Assembly (NCBI RefSeq): GCF_021190915.1
Contig: NZ_JAIOAP010000020.1
Location: forward strand, 62,001-126,000
Origin: Cohnella silvisoli
GTDB lineage: Bacteria; Bacillota; Bacilli; Paenibacillales; Paenibacillaceae
Direction: 5' to 3'
Length of the DNA stretch: 64,000 nt
The translations under genes and the position numbers were made by a program. Each line of letters begins with the position of its first letter. The first letter of the stretch is position 1. Below the pieces are notes generated by a model. That model did not search any database. It worked only from the letters and a program-made list of their open reading frames with translations, and had not been told where the DNA came from. Positions 1 through 7,329 of the stretch are shown here, piece after piece.

Positions 1-127
1 CGACGGTACGATCAAAGCAGAGATCGATTCCATATTCCCGCTAAGCCAAACTAACAAAGCGCATGAGAAAAGCGAAGCAAAACATGGCCGCGGTAGAATT
101 TTGCTGCGCGTCAACTCTTTCGAATAA
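1..127 (+). CDS. Zinc-type alcohol dehydrogenase / quinone oxidoreductase-like protein, C-terminal end (5' partial)
   Basis: Reading from base 2, the frame encodes about 41 residues ending at TAA 125-127. The tail has the pattern typical of the end of NADP-dependent medium-chain oxidoreductases: a segment like IFPLSQTNKAHEKSEA, then HGRGRILLRV. In that family this region carries the conserved FPL..A.eAh helix and the final G-K/R-I-hydrophobic strand. The start and the catalytic domain lie outside the window, so the substrate cannot be named. A rho-independent terminator follows 120 bp downstream. Confidence 0.65.
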   Translation, partial: DGTIKAEIDSIFPLSQTNKAHEKSEAKHGRGRILLRVNSFE

Positions 128-488
128 TGATTCGATTACATTTCTTTTGTTGGCACTTGTTCTTGGCATCGGTTTGCTGGCCGCGAGTCTGATTCGTAGA
201 GATACTCCTGAAGAAAGAGGTCAGGGCTGCGTTTCTCATAAGTTCCATAAAAGAAAAAGTCGCTAACGGGCGGCTTTTTCTTTTATGTGCAATTGGGAGC
301 GAACCCGTTGCGGTTTCGCCAAGGCCAAACTGCGCAATCAGATTGACATGCTGAACAAAATATAAAAAATTTTATTTGAATTTGTCGATTTCGGCGCTTT
401 CCGTTCGTTGTGTTAGTAGAGGCCGGGTTAAACGGTGATCATCCTGTTCACCCGGCTAACCAAAAATTAAACCAAAAACGAAAGGTTG
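128..488. other. Intergenic stretch without a supported gene
   Basis: No gene is supported here. It contains a terminator (249-285), an A/T-rich stretch (about 356-380) after a TTGACA-like hexamer at about 341 that could be part of a promoter, and a leader segment (about 395-488) that is duplicated at about 1347-1416 ahead of the second PhnB-like copy. An open frame with one hydrophobic segment crosses 63-266, but it overlaps the oxidoreductase end and the terminator. Confidence 0.5.
249..285 (+). terminator. Rho-independent terminator after the oxidoreductase
   Basis: A 15-bp stem (AAAAGAAAAAGTCGC pairing with GCGGCTTTTTCTTTT, one G-T pair) encloses a 6-nt loop and its 3' arm is itself a T-rich run. 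It suits termination on the plus strand. Confidence 0.7.
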
Positions 489-694
489 ATGAAAATGAAA
501 GCACAGTTGACCCCTTATTTGATGTCAGAGGATGCACGAACGCAAGCCGAAGCGTATAGGCAAGCGCTCGGCGGAGAAATCCTCTCAGTAATGGCGGTGC
601 GGTCAAATATCCATTCGATCTTCAGCCTTGGGGAGCCTATTACGGCGAAGTCGTAGACAAATTCGGCATCACATGGCAGATTGTCAAACAATAA
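489..694 (+). pseudogene. Truncated PhnB-like (VOC superfamily) gene copy
   Basis: The first 35 codons and the last 34 or so match the intact PhnB-like gene at 1417-1812 almost base for base, including the ribosome binding site, but about 190 bases of the middle are missing. The joint falls near 593-596 and shifts the frame, so translation from ATG 489 would stop at TAG 654-656. The relict 3' end runs to TAA 692-694. It is the decayed partner of a local duplication that spans the dihydrofolate-reductase-like gene. Confidence 0.85.
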
Positions 695-786
695 GGCCCA
701 GAACTGCCGGCCTTCTGGAAGAGATCCAGAACGGGCCATGACGGAATCATCGATGCAAGAACAATCCAAAACAAAGGAGAACCAAA

Positions 787-1329
787 TTGAGAAAACTAAT
801 CGTGTCAGAGTTTTTATCGCTGGATGGGGTCATGGAAGCACCGGAAAAATGGCACTTTCCATATGTGAATGAAGATATGATGGCGGATATCAGCGAAGGA
901 CTGTTTAAGAGCGACACGCTCCTCTTCGGACGAAAGACCTATCAAGAAATGGCAGCGGCATGGCCGACCAGTACGAACCCTCTTGCCGACAAATTCAATA
1001 GCATCACGAAGTTTGTTGTTTCAACGACGTTGGAAGAGGCCCAGTGGAACAATACAACAGTGATTAAGGCGAATATCGTTGAAGAAGTGATCAAGTTAAA
1101 GCAACTGCCCGGGCAAGTCATTATGGTCATTGGCAGCTGTGATCTGGTAGATACGCTGATGCAACATGATCTCATCGATGAGTATTGGCTCATGATCCAT
1201 CCTCTTGTCCTGGGGAACGGCAAACTGCTCTTTAGAGAAGGGATGGCTACGAACCTGAAACTTGCAGCTTCGAAGACGTTCAAAACCGGCGTCGTTTCTC
1301 TCACCTACCAGTCAGAGAAGAAAGATTGA
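787..1329 (+). CDS. Dihydrofolate reductase family protein (RibD C-terminal-like)
   Basis: A protein of 180 residues of the cytoplasmic DHFR/RibD-C fold. Supporting motifs are the N-terminal SEFLSLDGVMEAP, LLFGRKTYQEM near residue 45, FVVSTTLEE near 77, a VIGSCDLVDTLMQ segment near 115 and the late IHPLVLGNGKLLF. Members of this group (YwjB/YyaP-like) have unknown physiological substrates, so no reaction is assigned. The start is TTG 787, set by AAGGAG eight bases upstream. It lies between the broken and intact PhnB-like copies, so the duplication probably included or flanked this gene. Confidence 0.85.
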   Translation: MRKLIVSEFLSLDGVMEAPEKWHFPYVNEDMMADISEGLFKSDTLLFGRKTYQEMAAAWPTSTNPLADKFNSITKFVVSTTLEEAQWNNTTVIKANIVEEVIKLKQLPGQVIMVIGSCDLVDTLMQHDLIDEYWLMIHPLVLGNGKLLFREGMATNLKLAASKTFKTGVVSLTYQSEKKD

Positions 1330-1416
1330 CTGCTCCTAAATTTAGTCGTTCCCCGTTCGTTGTGATAGTAGAGGCCGACCAGCCAAAAATAAACCCAAAA
1401 CGAAAGGTTGATGAAC

Positions 1417-1812
1417 ATGAAAGCACAGTTAACCCCTTATTTAATGTCGGAGGATGCGCGAACGCAGGCCGAAACGTACAGGAAAGCGCTCGGAGGCGAA
1501 ATTCTGTCCGTGATGACTTACGCCCAAGCGCCGGGAACGCCGGATGCGATGAAGGACAAAGTCATGCACTTGGCAATGACGGTAGCAGGAGAAAATGCGT
1601 TGTTTATGTCCGATTCCTTTGAACCTGCAGGCGGCAGCCGCAGCATCAGACTGGCGCTGGCATTCGAAAGCGAAGCCGAAGCCCGGGAAGCCTATGCGAA
1701 TCTTGGCGAGGGCGGTGCAGTCAAGTTTCCATTCGAACTTCAGCCTTGGGGAGCCTATTACGGCGAAGTCGTAGACAAATTCGGCATCACATGGCAGATC
1801 GTCAAACAATAA
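1417..1812 (+). CDS. PhnB-like VOC superfamily protein
   Basis: About 131 residues of the glyoxalase/bleomycin-resistance fold. It starts KAQLTPYLMSEDARTQAE, contains HLAMTVAGENALFMSD in the middle and ends WGAYYGEVVDKFGITWQIV, the classic closing strand of PhnB-like proteins (compare the E. coli PhnB family). The exact role is unknown; the family includes metal-dependent enzymes and small-molecule binders. Three in-frame starts lie close together (TTG 1408, ATG 1411, ATG 1417); AAAGG at 1403-1407 gives the best spacing to ATG 1417. A near-identical deleted copy lies at 489-694. Confidence 0.85.
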   Translation: MKAQLTPYLMSEDARTQAETYRKALGGEILSVMTYAQAPGTPDAMKDKVMHLAMTVAGENALFMSDSFEPAGGSRSIRLALAFESEAEAREAYANLGEGGAVKFPFELQPWGAYYGEVVDKFGITWQIVKQ

Positions 1813-1827
1813 TGAAGGAGGATTTCT

Positions 1828-2199
1828 ATGCAAACCGTTGCGACTAAGCAAGTGATGTCGACTTCACTGACGGCGGCACGACTTTCATGGTGGGCGTCCG
1901 CTGCGTTTCTGGTATTACTCGCTGTCCTGCACATTATCAAGCCCGAGTTTGATCCATCGTGGCGAATGGTCAGCGAATATGCGATTGGGCGTTACGGCTG
2001 GGTCATGGTGCTTGCTTTTCTGAGTATGTCCCTGAGCAGTTTCGCGTTATTGGCAGCTATTCGTACTCAAATCAGTACTGTCGGAGGTAAAATCGGTCTG
2101 GTCTTGCTTCTGATTAGCGCAGTCGCTATAGCAGCCGCGTCCGTATTTACATCCGATCCCATGACGGCAAGCAAAGATGAGTTCACCAGCCACGGCAAT
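1828..2199 (+). pseudogene. DUF998 membrane protein, N-terminal part (interrupted by the prophage)
   Basis: The first 124 codons of a DUF998-type integral membrane protein: a hydrophobic helix near residues 18-37, others near 53-75 and 83-107, and the end KDEFTSHGN. Ribosome binding site AAGGAGG lies six bases before ATG 1828. The frame is broken at 2199/2200 by the Mu-like prophage and resumes at 40741. Joining 1828-2199 to 40741-41040 gives an uninterrupted 223-residue protein that reads SHGN-LHGLAAM across the junction. As it stands the cell would make a short hybrid ending at 2280 inside the phage. Confidence 0.92.
2195..2199. repeat. Target site duplication GCAAT (left copy)
   Basis: GCAAT directly precedes the phage terminus TGTAG and is repeated at 40736-40740 directly after the other terminus CTACA. 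A 5-bp duplication is what Mu-type transposition leaves. Confidence 0.92.
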
Positions 2200-2247
2200 T
2201 GTAGCGTCGCAGCGAAATTGCGAAAAAATATCACTTTAATTGCGAAA
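2200..2247 (+). repeat. Late-end (attR-type) transposase binding sites
   Basis: After the terminal TGTAG, the decamer AATTGCGAAA occurs at 2216-2225 and again at 2238-2247, exactly 22 bp apart, the size of a MuA site. Read inward from the terminus, bases 15-26 are GAAATTGCGAAA; bases 15-26 of the other phage end are GAATGTGAGAAA, the same distance in. That shared placement argues for transposase sites of the R1/R2 type. The second decamer overlaps the 3' end of the XRE gene. Function is inferred. Confidence 0.65.
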
Positions 2248-2563
2248 TCGCCGCGCGCTTTTTCTCACGAGTCATCCTGATAATGTCTCGTGCAAGCTCA
2301 TAGTCCTCATCTGTTAATGTGCTCTTACCGTAAAAATGAAAATGACAGCTTGAGAGGTCGACATCTGTCCCTAATAGTCTTTCCAGTGAGACATTTAGAA
2401 AGTTTGCAATGCTCGCTAATTGACCATCAGAAGGCTTTGATTCGTCTAACTCGAATGAAATCAATATTGATCTTTCAATACCGGTTGCAGTCACCATTTT
2501 GTCTAACGATAAACGATTCTCAGTCCGAAGCTTGCTTATTCGATAACCAATCATGATAGTCAC
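2231..2563 (-). CDS. XRE-family helix-turn-helix protein (phage cargo gene)
   Basis: A 110-residue protein with an N-terminal XRE/Cro-type DNA-binding domain (about residues 4-66): GYRISKLRTENRLSLDKM, then an ERSILISFELDESKPS recognition segment and LASIANFLNVSLERLLGTD. The C-terminal 40 residues are polar and unassigned. It is the last gene before the late phage end, 17 bp after the small cysteine protein, and probably shares its transcript. It is separate from the main repressor at the other end, so it more likely controls the cargo genes or a host function than lysogeny. Confidence 0.8.
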   Translation of the reverse strand: MTIMIGYRISKLRTENRLSLDKMVTATGIERSILISFELDESKPSDGQLASIANFLNVSLERLLGTDVDLSSCHFHFYGKSTLTDEDYELARDIIRMTREKKRAAISQLK

Positions 2564-2579
2564 CTCGGTTGTTTATTTA

Positions 2580-2777
2580 TCAATCGTACTCCCAGTGTTT
2601 CTTTGGCGAAATAGGTTTCGGTGGGTCAGACGCTATTAGTGTCCAATACTTCGGTCGTGAACATCGTAAGCACAGGTAAACCTGTGTACCTTCAATCGTC
2701 AGATACTTCCACTTCCCCAATGCGTGACAATCGCAGATCCCATTCTCGTATAACTTATTCAGAGTCTCCTTGTTCAT
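2580..2777 (-). CDS. Small cysteine-cluster protein, possible zinc ribbon
   Basis: 65 residues starting MNKETLNKLYEN; ATG 2777 is preceded by an excellent GGGGGAG site. It has ICDCH near residue 14 and CLRC near 34, a C-x-C...C-x-x-C pattern that could bind zinc. The family is not recognised. It overlaps the 3' end of the methyltransferase frame by 23 bp, so the two are probably co-translated. In phage Mu a small zinc-finger protein, Com, sits beside the mom modification gene at the same phage end; the analogy is positional only. Confidence 0.65.
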   Translation of the reverse strand: MNKETLNKLYENGICDCHALGKWKYLTIEGTQVYLCLRCSRPKYWTLIASDPPKPISPKKHWEYD

Positions 2778-3457
2778 AAATACTCCCCCGGTATCGACGG
2801 TTTGCTTGTTCAAAATAAATCGGATCAACTTCAAATCCAGTAAACTCTCGCCCGTGGACTTTTGCTGCTTCGGCAACTGGGCCGGAGCCAACAAAAAAAT
2901 CGACAACATGTTCTCCCAGCAAACTGCTATTACGTATGATATCCTCCATCATTATGACCGGCTTTTCGGTCGGATGGACTGTTTTATTCCCCGGAATCCT
3001 TGGATACCTTATGATGTCGGGTGTAGATCGGCTTCTGACTTTCCTTACTTTACGGTCACCCTTCACTGCAAAAATAATGAACTCGTGCTGATACCGATAT
3101 TGCCAGCCCATGCCCATTCGAACCTTGTCCCAAACCACACAGTTTTTAACAATGAAGCCCACGCGTCGCATCCAAAGCACCATAAAGGGGTACATACGCC
3201 AGTCAATGAAAACGTAAATATGCCGACCCGGCTTTAGTATTCGATAAGCTTGGTAAAGCCACTGGAACGTAAAGCGCTGATAGTCTCTTTGCGATAACTG
3301 ATCATTTGCGATTATTGAAAAACGGGGCTTCTTTGTTTTTTGTATGGTTTGTTCCTCCGAAGCCTAAATTATAGGGCGGGTCAGTAACAATCAGATCGAC
3401 CGAATCATTGGGTAGATAAAGCTTACTGCCTTCACGGCAATCCATATTGTATATTAT
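2755..3457 (-). pseudogene. Site-specific DNA methyltransferase (DPPY type), frameshifted
   Basis: Two frames together make one amino-methyltransferase of the N6-adenine/N4-cytosine kind. The 5' frame carries NMDCREGSKL and the catalytic VDLIVTDPPYNLGF, and runs into TGA at 3302-3304. The 3' frame, offset by +1, begins as PRFSIIANDQLSQRDYQRF and continues to 2755 with KTVHPTEKPV and the SAM-binding VDFFVGSGPVAEAA. One surplus base in the run-rich stretch 3318-3340 explains the break. The homologous reading begins before the first ATG (3445), and AGGTGA at 3464-3469 is spaced for ATA 3457. It may protect phage DNA, as mom does in Mu. A sequencing error in a homopolymer is possible. Confidence 0.8.
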
Positions 3458-3504
3458 GTCGATTCACCTCACATGATAGGAACATTTGTTCTATTATAGG
3501 GTAT

Positions 3505-3536
3505 AAAATTTCCCCCGCCCATGCAAGGGGCGAGGG
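3505..3536 (-). terminator. Terminator after the lysis genes
   Basis: A 9-bp G/C-rich stem (3512-3520 with 3528-3536) with a 7-nt loop is followed on the minus strand by AAATTTT. It closes the late operon after the endolysin and separates it from the cargo genes, which therefore need their own promoter. Confidence 0.65.
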
Positions 3537-3555
3537 ATAAATATTATCGTTTTTT

Positions 3556-4326
3556 TTATTTCAAGGGTTGGCCTGAAGCTTTACGAAGCTCATTCGCTAA
3601 TCGGTGAGCTTCTTTGGCTGATTTAGAGTCGCCATTTTTCTTCGCAGCGGCATATTCTGGTTGAAGATGCTTTTTAATAATCATATTAGCATCAACCTCA
3701 TTCATAGTTTTTACCTCATTATTTGGCTCCGGTTTTGGTGTCTTTTTTGTATTCCACCAACCTTCATTTCCGAACGACTGATTAAAGTCTACCGTTACTC
3801 CACCAACGATCTGGCCGTTAAGGTGCTGATAAATATTCGCCTTGACCGATTTTTTACCATAGCTCCATGCATACGTCTGCCAGAAGTGTTTCGCAACTCC
3901 GCGCTTCGCCATCTCTTCAATTACAGCATATGATCCGTACACACCGACTGCATAACCACGTAATACTACTGCGACTGCACGTAAGTATGCCTCGATCTTG
4001 TCGTAATCCTTCGACAACGCCTCATAGTCAACAGCAAAATAAATGGCGCTACCGATCGGCTGACCTATCGATTTTGCCTCTTGAAATGCCTTTACTCCAT
4101 CTTCAGCACCAGCCGACGCTCCACCGTTTGGGCGATTGGCGGTTGTCTCATAAACGGACACAATTTGCATTCCTGCCGCCGTGATTGCTTCCGCTTCTGC
4201 AAGTTTTAGACGCTTAGAGTATCCGGGAGGTACGAGATACCTAGCCGCAAAACCATAACCAGCTGCTGCGATTGCTTTTACAGTTTTGACTGTAAGCGGT
4301 GTTGCACAATCAATTCCTTTTGACAT
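3556..4326 (-). CDS. Endolysin with DUF1906 glycoside-hydrolase-like domain
   Basis: 256 residues. Residues 1-195 match the DUF1906 (Rv2525c-like) TIM-barrel fold used in many phage and Bacillota lysins: SKGIDCATPL at the start, FAARYLVPPGYSKRL, SVYETTANRP, SAIYFAVDYEA and VDFNQSFGNEGWW. The acidic residues in GIDCA and FAVDYE are the likely active-site carboxylates. After a K/P-rich linker (about 196-210) come 45 charged residues that may act in wall binding. No signal peptide is seen, so export depends on the holin gene, whose end overlaps this start by 17 bp. Role: peptidoglycan cleavage at lysis (family knowledge plus context). Confidence 0.85.
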   Translation of the reverse strand: MSKGIDCATPLTVKTVKAIAAAGYGFAARYLVPPGYSKRLKLAEAEAITAAGMQIVSVYETTANRPNGGASAGAEDGVKAFQEAKSIGQPIGSAIYFAVDYEALSKDYDKIEAYLRAVAVVLRGYAVGVYGSYAVIEEMAKRGVAKHFWQTYAWSYGKKSVKANIYQHLNGQIVGGVTVDFNQSFGNEGWWNTKKTPKPEPNNEVKTMNEVDANMIIKKHLQPEYAAAKKNGDSKSAKEAHRLANELRKASGQPLK

Positions 4327-4579
4327 CGCTTTTCACCTCGCGCTTTTTACTGAAATGATATACACCTGAAGCAGTTAATCCTATGACCGAAACTAATACA
4401 AGAACCTGCTGGACTCTATCCGGAACCAAAACGAAAATTGCTGCGATGAGTAAACTCATCAAATGATTATACTTTGTAGGAACGTCGAATTCTTTCGCAA
4501 TCCCAACGTAGGCAGCAACAATTGGGGCAATCATTGCCACTTGCGATGTATATTCCGTGAGATTTTCCACACAAATCAT
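4310..4579 (-). CDS. Phage holin
   Basis: 89 residues with two or three hydrophobic segments (about 13-28, 40-53 and 59-75), a short N-terminal stretch and a basic C-terminus KKREVKSDVKRN, the usual layout of small holins. It directly precedes and overlaps the endolysin gene, which is the normal lysis cassette order. It is expected to form the inner-membrane lesion that releases the lysin. Identification rests on topology and position, not on a specific family motif. Confidence 0.75.
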   Translation of the reverse strand: MICVENLTEYTSQVAMIAPIVAAYVGIAKEFDVPTKYNHLMSLLIAAIFVLVPDRVQQVLVLVSVIGLTASGVYHFSKKREVKSDVKRN

Positions 4580-4605
4580 CCTTTCAATTAATGATAAAGT
4601 CCCGC

Positions 4606-4743
4606 TTAAACTGAACCTATAATGTAGTTGTATTCCTCTTGCGTGATCTTCTCTTCTGCAAGGAGACTGTTCAGCTTTTCTATTGTAACCTTCGGGGGAT
4701 CGGCGTTATAAAGCCGCTTTAGGCTTTCCACAAGTGTCCGCAT
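4606..4743 (-). CDS. XkdX-like small phage protein
   Basis: A 45-residue protein that begins MRTLVESLKRLY and ends KITQEEYNYIIGS, matching the small XkdX family (an aromatic N-terminal helix, then a K-I-T-x-E-x-Y segment). XkdX proteins are found between tail fibre and lysis genes in PBSX-like phages; their function is unknown. ATG 4743 overlaps the stop of the gene before it as TAATG, and GGAGGTGTG lies just upstream, so it is translationally coupled. Confidence 0.75.
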   Translation of the reverse strand: MRTLVESLKRLYNADPPKVTIEKLNSLLAEEKITQEEYNYIIGSV

Positions 4744-5111
4744 TAGATCACACCTCCGTTGATTAATTCAAGCGTATAATCGTCGATAGCCGTTGCTTTT
4801 TCCGTGTTGATCAAATTATCTAGTCGATGTGTCTCCGCTTGATGGATTGCCAGCTCGTCCGCTTCCATGCGTTGGTAAAGGATCGCGGTAAGCAGTAACT
4901 TTCCGTCTACTCCTTCGTCAAGTAGCGCTTGCCCTTGCAAGTGTTCGTCCGCCGAGATAAACGCCGGAGTCTCGCGGACAAGCCGCCTAACGAGATCGGA
5001 AGCCTCATCGATCGGTACGATCTCGACGTATCCGCCTAACTCGGTCTGAACACGAGAAATAAGCGCAACCTCTGGCGCGCTGTGTGGGTTATAAATATAT
5101 ATGGCTCTCAT
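4743..5111 (-). CDS. Phage hypothetical protein, tail-fibre/lysis junction
   Basis: 122 residues with no family recognised. The N-terminal part (MRAIYIYNPHSAPEVALISRV onward) and IVPIDEASDLVRRLV look like an alternating alpha/beta fold; the C-terminal half (YQRMEADELAIHQAETHRLD) is helical and may be coiled coil. SD AGGAGG is five bases from ATG 5111. It follows the large tail fibre gene by 9 bp and overlaps the XkdX-like start by 1 bp, so a role as a fibre-associated or host-range accessory protein is likely but unproven. Confidence 0.6.
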   Translation of the reverse strand: MRAIYIYNPHSAPEVALISRVQTELGGYVEIVPIDEASDLVRRLVRETPAFISADEHLQGQALLDEGVDGKLLLTAILYQRMEADELAIHQAETHRLDNLINTEKATAIDDYTLELINGGVI

Positions 5112-5120
5112 ATTAGCCTC

Positions 5121-7325
5121 CTATGCTATTTGTTGAGTATGGATGGTTCCTACGCTTCCGGATGTGCCGGAGCCGCCAGCTTCACCAGCACCGAATAATG
5201 CACCGCCCGACCCACCAGAACCTCCATTAACTTGGATTGTACCGTTATTGGTAAAAGTACCTTTGTAGTAGAAGGCAATTACACCGCCGCCAGAACCACC
5301 ACCGCCTCCACCGCCTCCACCAGAGTTTGTTGTAACGCTTGAAGCGCTTCCTGCACCGCCGTTACCGCCATTTGCTTTAACAACTCCTGAAGAATTGATG
5401 CTAATGTTTCCATTTATTATTAAACCAATAAACCCGCCTGCATGTTGACCATCTGATCCTGAATTACCATTTACAGAAGTAGTTGCTTGGTGGCCACCGC
5501 TACCACCGCCTCCACCGCCCCGACATTTTCCACCCTTACCTGCAGATGTTGTTACAGCGCTACTAGCAACTCCCGATCCAACACCCCCAGCTCCGTTAAA
5601 AGTGTGAATAGGGTCTAGATCTCTCGAAGTGGAAGTAGTAAATGTTAGCGGAAGTACATCACCGCCTCCGAGTTCGGCATATTCGATTGACCCGCCGATA
5701 CCGCCAACAACAGCATTGAGTCCATTAGCCCCGCCGCTGCCGCCGCCTCCAAATCCTCCAAGGTTTTGACGCCCCCCTCCGCCAATACCTACCGAGGATT
5801 GCCTTCCAGTTGATCCGCTATACCCCCCACCATACCCACCGTTCCCGCCATACCCTCCCCGTAGCGCTTGCAAGACTGCCGTAAGCTGATAGTATTTCTC
5901 CAGCGTCTTCGGCGTGTCAGTGTACGTGGCTGTGTACGTGAATTCTGATGTAGGCGGCGTGAAGTTTGCGGTGTACATTGCCTTGCCTTTCACGACGCGG
6001 AATTCGTCGATTTGACCTGCAAAATAAGAAACACCTAAATTGCCGCCATTTCCTATATTAAAACCACCCGTATCACAACGATGTATTGCGCCTTGAACGT
6101 TAACTGAGGCTTCAGGTACTCCGTTAAGGTATAAGGTTAAAACTCCGCGATATCTTACGACAGCGATATGATACCAAGTGTTTACTACTAATGTGGTAGG
6201 ACCACTTACTGAAAAACTTGAGGCATTTCCTGCTAACCAATAGTAAAGACGGAGCTTATCATTTGTCTGTTTTTCAACCATAAGCGTACCATTTGTTTGA
6301 GAAGCATCAAAACTACCAAACAAATAAGCAGATGTACCCATAGTAGTAGGTCTCGCCCAAAAATCTATAGTAAAATCTTCATTACCGAAACTAAAATCAT
6401 CACTTGTGTTTGTACTAACATATTGTGTTGAGCCATTAAAGGAAATTGCATTACTTCCAAATTTTTTATTCGTAGCATCATATGCAGCTCCACCATTATT
6501 AAACCATGTTCTTCCTTGGTCATCATTAGTATTATTATTGAAATGCAAGAGTGTTGAAGTTTTAGCACTATACTGCGCCTTTTTCGTGATGAGCATCGGG
6601 ATCATTTCGCCGTTTGGTGCTAACCCGGCTTTCTGACTCATGTCGATCGTACCAGATATATCCGCGTTACCTTGGCAGTAAATAATAAGTCCTCGGCAAG
6701 GATTGTCCGTGATCATTGTATATCCGGACGGAAGCGTCAGGGAAGAAAATTGCTTTATGCATATGCCGCTGTGTGTGGTGACGGGGAACGTAATATTCCA
6801 GATCGTCGGTTGACTTGTAGAGTTTATTCCAATTCCCTGACACGTTAGGGTACAAGTAGAACCACCTGCCGCTAACCTTATCTGCCAATAACGAAACGTA
6901 GAATTTATTCCACTGAAAAACGGATTTGCTGCTGATGTGGTAATAGATTGCGGAGTACCGACTTGTACCCATGTAGCATTATCAGTGGAACGATAAAGAA
7001 CTAAATTTCTTGCAGCACCCGTACTAATTGTGCTTAGAAATAAAGTAAATTGTTGTATATACGCATATGAGTTAAAGTTTACACCGAAATCAATTGTTAA
7101 TAGTGTTTGTTCGGACGCGGAAGATAATGATCCCGTTGTGAATGTCGTTCCGCCAACACCATCCCACAAATTAGCCACAGTCCCGCCATTAGGTGCTGTC
7201 GTCCCCGTGCTGAGTACCGTTGCTGGGTTAAATGCTCCGTCTGAACCATCACCGAAATAGTTGGTGAGACCTCCAACGTTATTATTAATCCCTGCACTTC
7301 CTATTGTTTTAAATCCTCTTTGCAT
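5121..7325 (-). CDS. Large tail fibre / receptor-binding protein with LamG domain and glycine-rich tip
   Basis: 734 residues in three parts. Residues 1-170 look like a discoidin/F5-8C-type beta-sandwich (DFGVNFNSYAYIQQFTLFL, RYWQIRLAAGG). About 265-440 is a concanavalin-type LamG domain (STLLHFNNNTNDDQG, FTIDFWARPTT, NTWYHIAVVRYRGVLTLYLN). Residues from about 485 to the end are extremely glycine-rich (repeated GGGGGSGG and GGNGG blocks), like the polyglycine tips that contact receptors in some phage adhesins. ATG 7325 is chosen because GGAGGG lies eight bases before it. Probable function: host surface carbohydrate binding. Confidence 0.85.
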   Translation of the reverse strand: MQRGFKTIGSAGINNNVGGLTNYFGDGSDGAFNPATVLSTGTTAPNGGTVANLWDGVGGTTFTTGSLSSASEQTLLTIDFGVNFNSYAYIQQFTLFLSTISTGAARNLVLYRSTDNATWVQVGTPQSITTSAANPFFSGINSTFRYWQIRLAAGGSTCTLTCQGIGINSTSQPTIWNITFPVTTHSGICIKQFSSLTLPSGYTMITDNPCRGLIIYCQGNADISGTIDMSQKAGLAPNGEMIPMLITKKAQYSAKTSTLLHFNNNTNDDQGRTWFNNGGAAYDATNKKFGSNAISFNGSTQYVSTNTSDDFSFGNEDFTIDFWARPTTMGTSAYLFGSFDASQTNGTLMVEKQTNDKLRLYYWLAGNASSFSVSGPTTLVVNTWYHIAVVRYRGVLTLYLNGVPEASVNVQGAIHRCDTGGFNIGNGGNLGVSYFAGQIDEFRVVKGKAMYTANFTPPTSEFTYTATYTDTPKTLEKYYQLTAVLQALRGGYGGNGGYGGGYSGSTGRQSSVGIGGGGRQNLGGFGGGGSGGANGLNAVVGGIGGSIEYAELGGGDVLPLTFTTSTSRDLDPIHTFNGAGGVGSGVASSAVTTSAGKGGKCRGGGGGGSGGHQATTSVNGNSGSDGQHAGGFIGLIINGNISINSSGVVKANGGNGGAGSASSVTTNSGGGGGGGGGSGGGVIAFYYKGTFTNNGTIQVNGGSGGSGGALFGAGEAGGSGTSGSVGTIHTQQIA

Positions 7326-7329
7326 GTGC

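Noticed and set aside
63-266. A 67-codon frame with a hydrophobic segment (FLLLALVLGIGLLAAS)
   Set aside because: Its ATG is inside the end of the oxidoreductase in another frame, it has no ribosome site and its end lies in a terminator. It could be a relic of a membrane protein but cannot be supported.
681-872. Open frame overlapping the DHFR-like gene start
   Set aside because: It overlaps the clear TTG start and Rossmann-like N-terminus in another frame and has no family features.
2770-3237. 155-codon plus-strand frame across the methyltransferase
   Set aside because: It is antisense to residues with clear methyltransferase motifs and has no ribosome site.
3302-3345. Programmed frameshift as the explanation of the methyltransferase break
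   Set aside because: The required shift is +1 and no known +1 signal or rare-codon/stop context is present; an indel is simpler.
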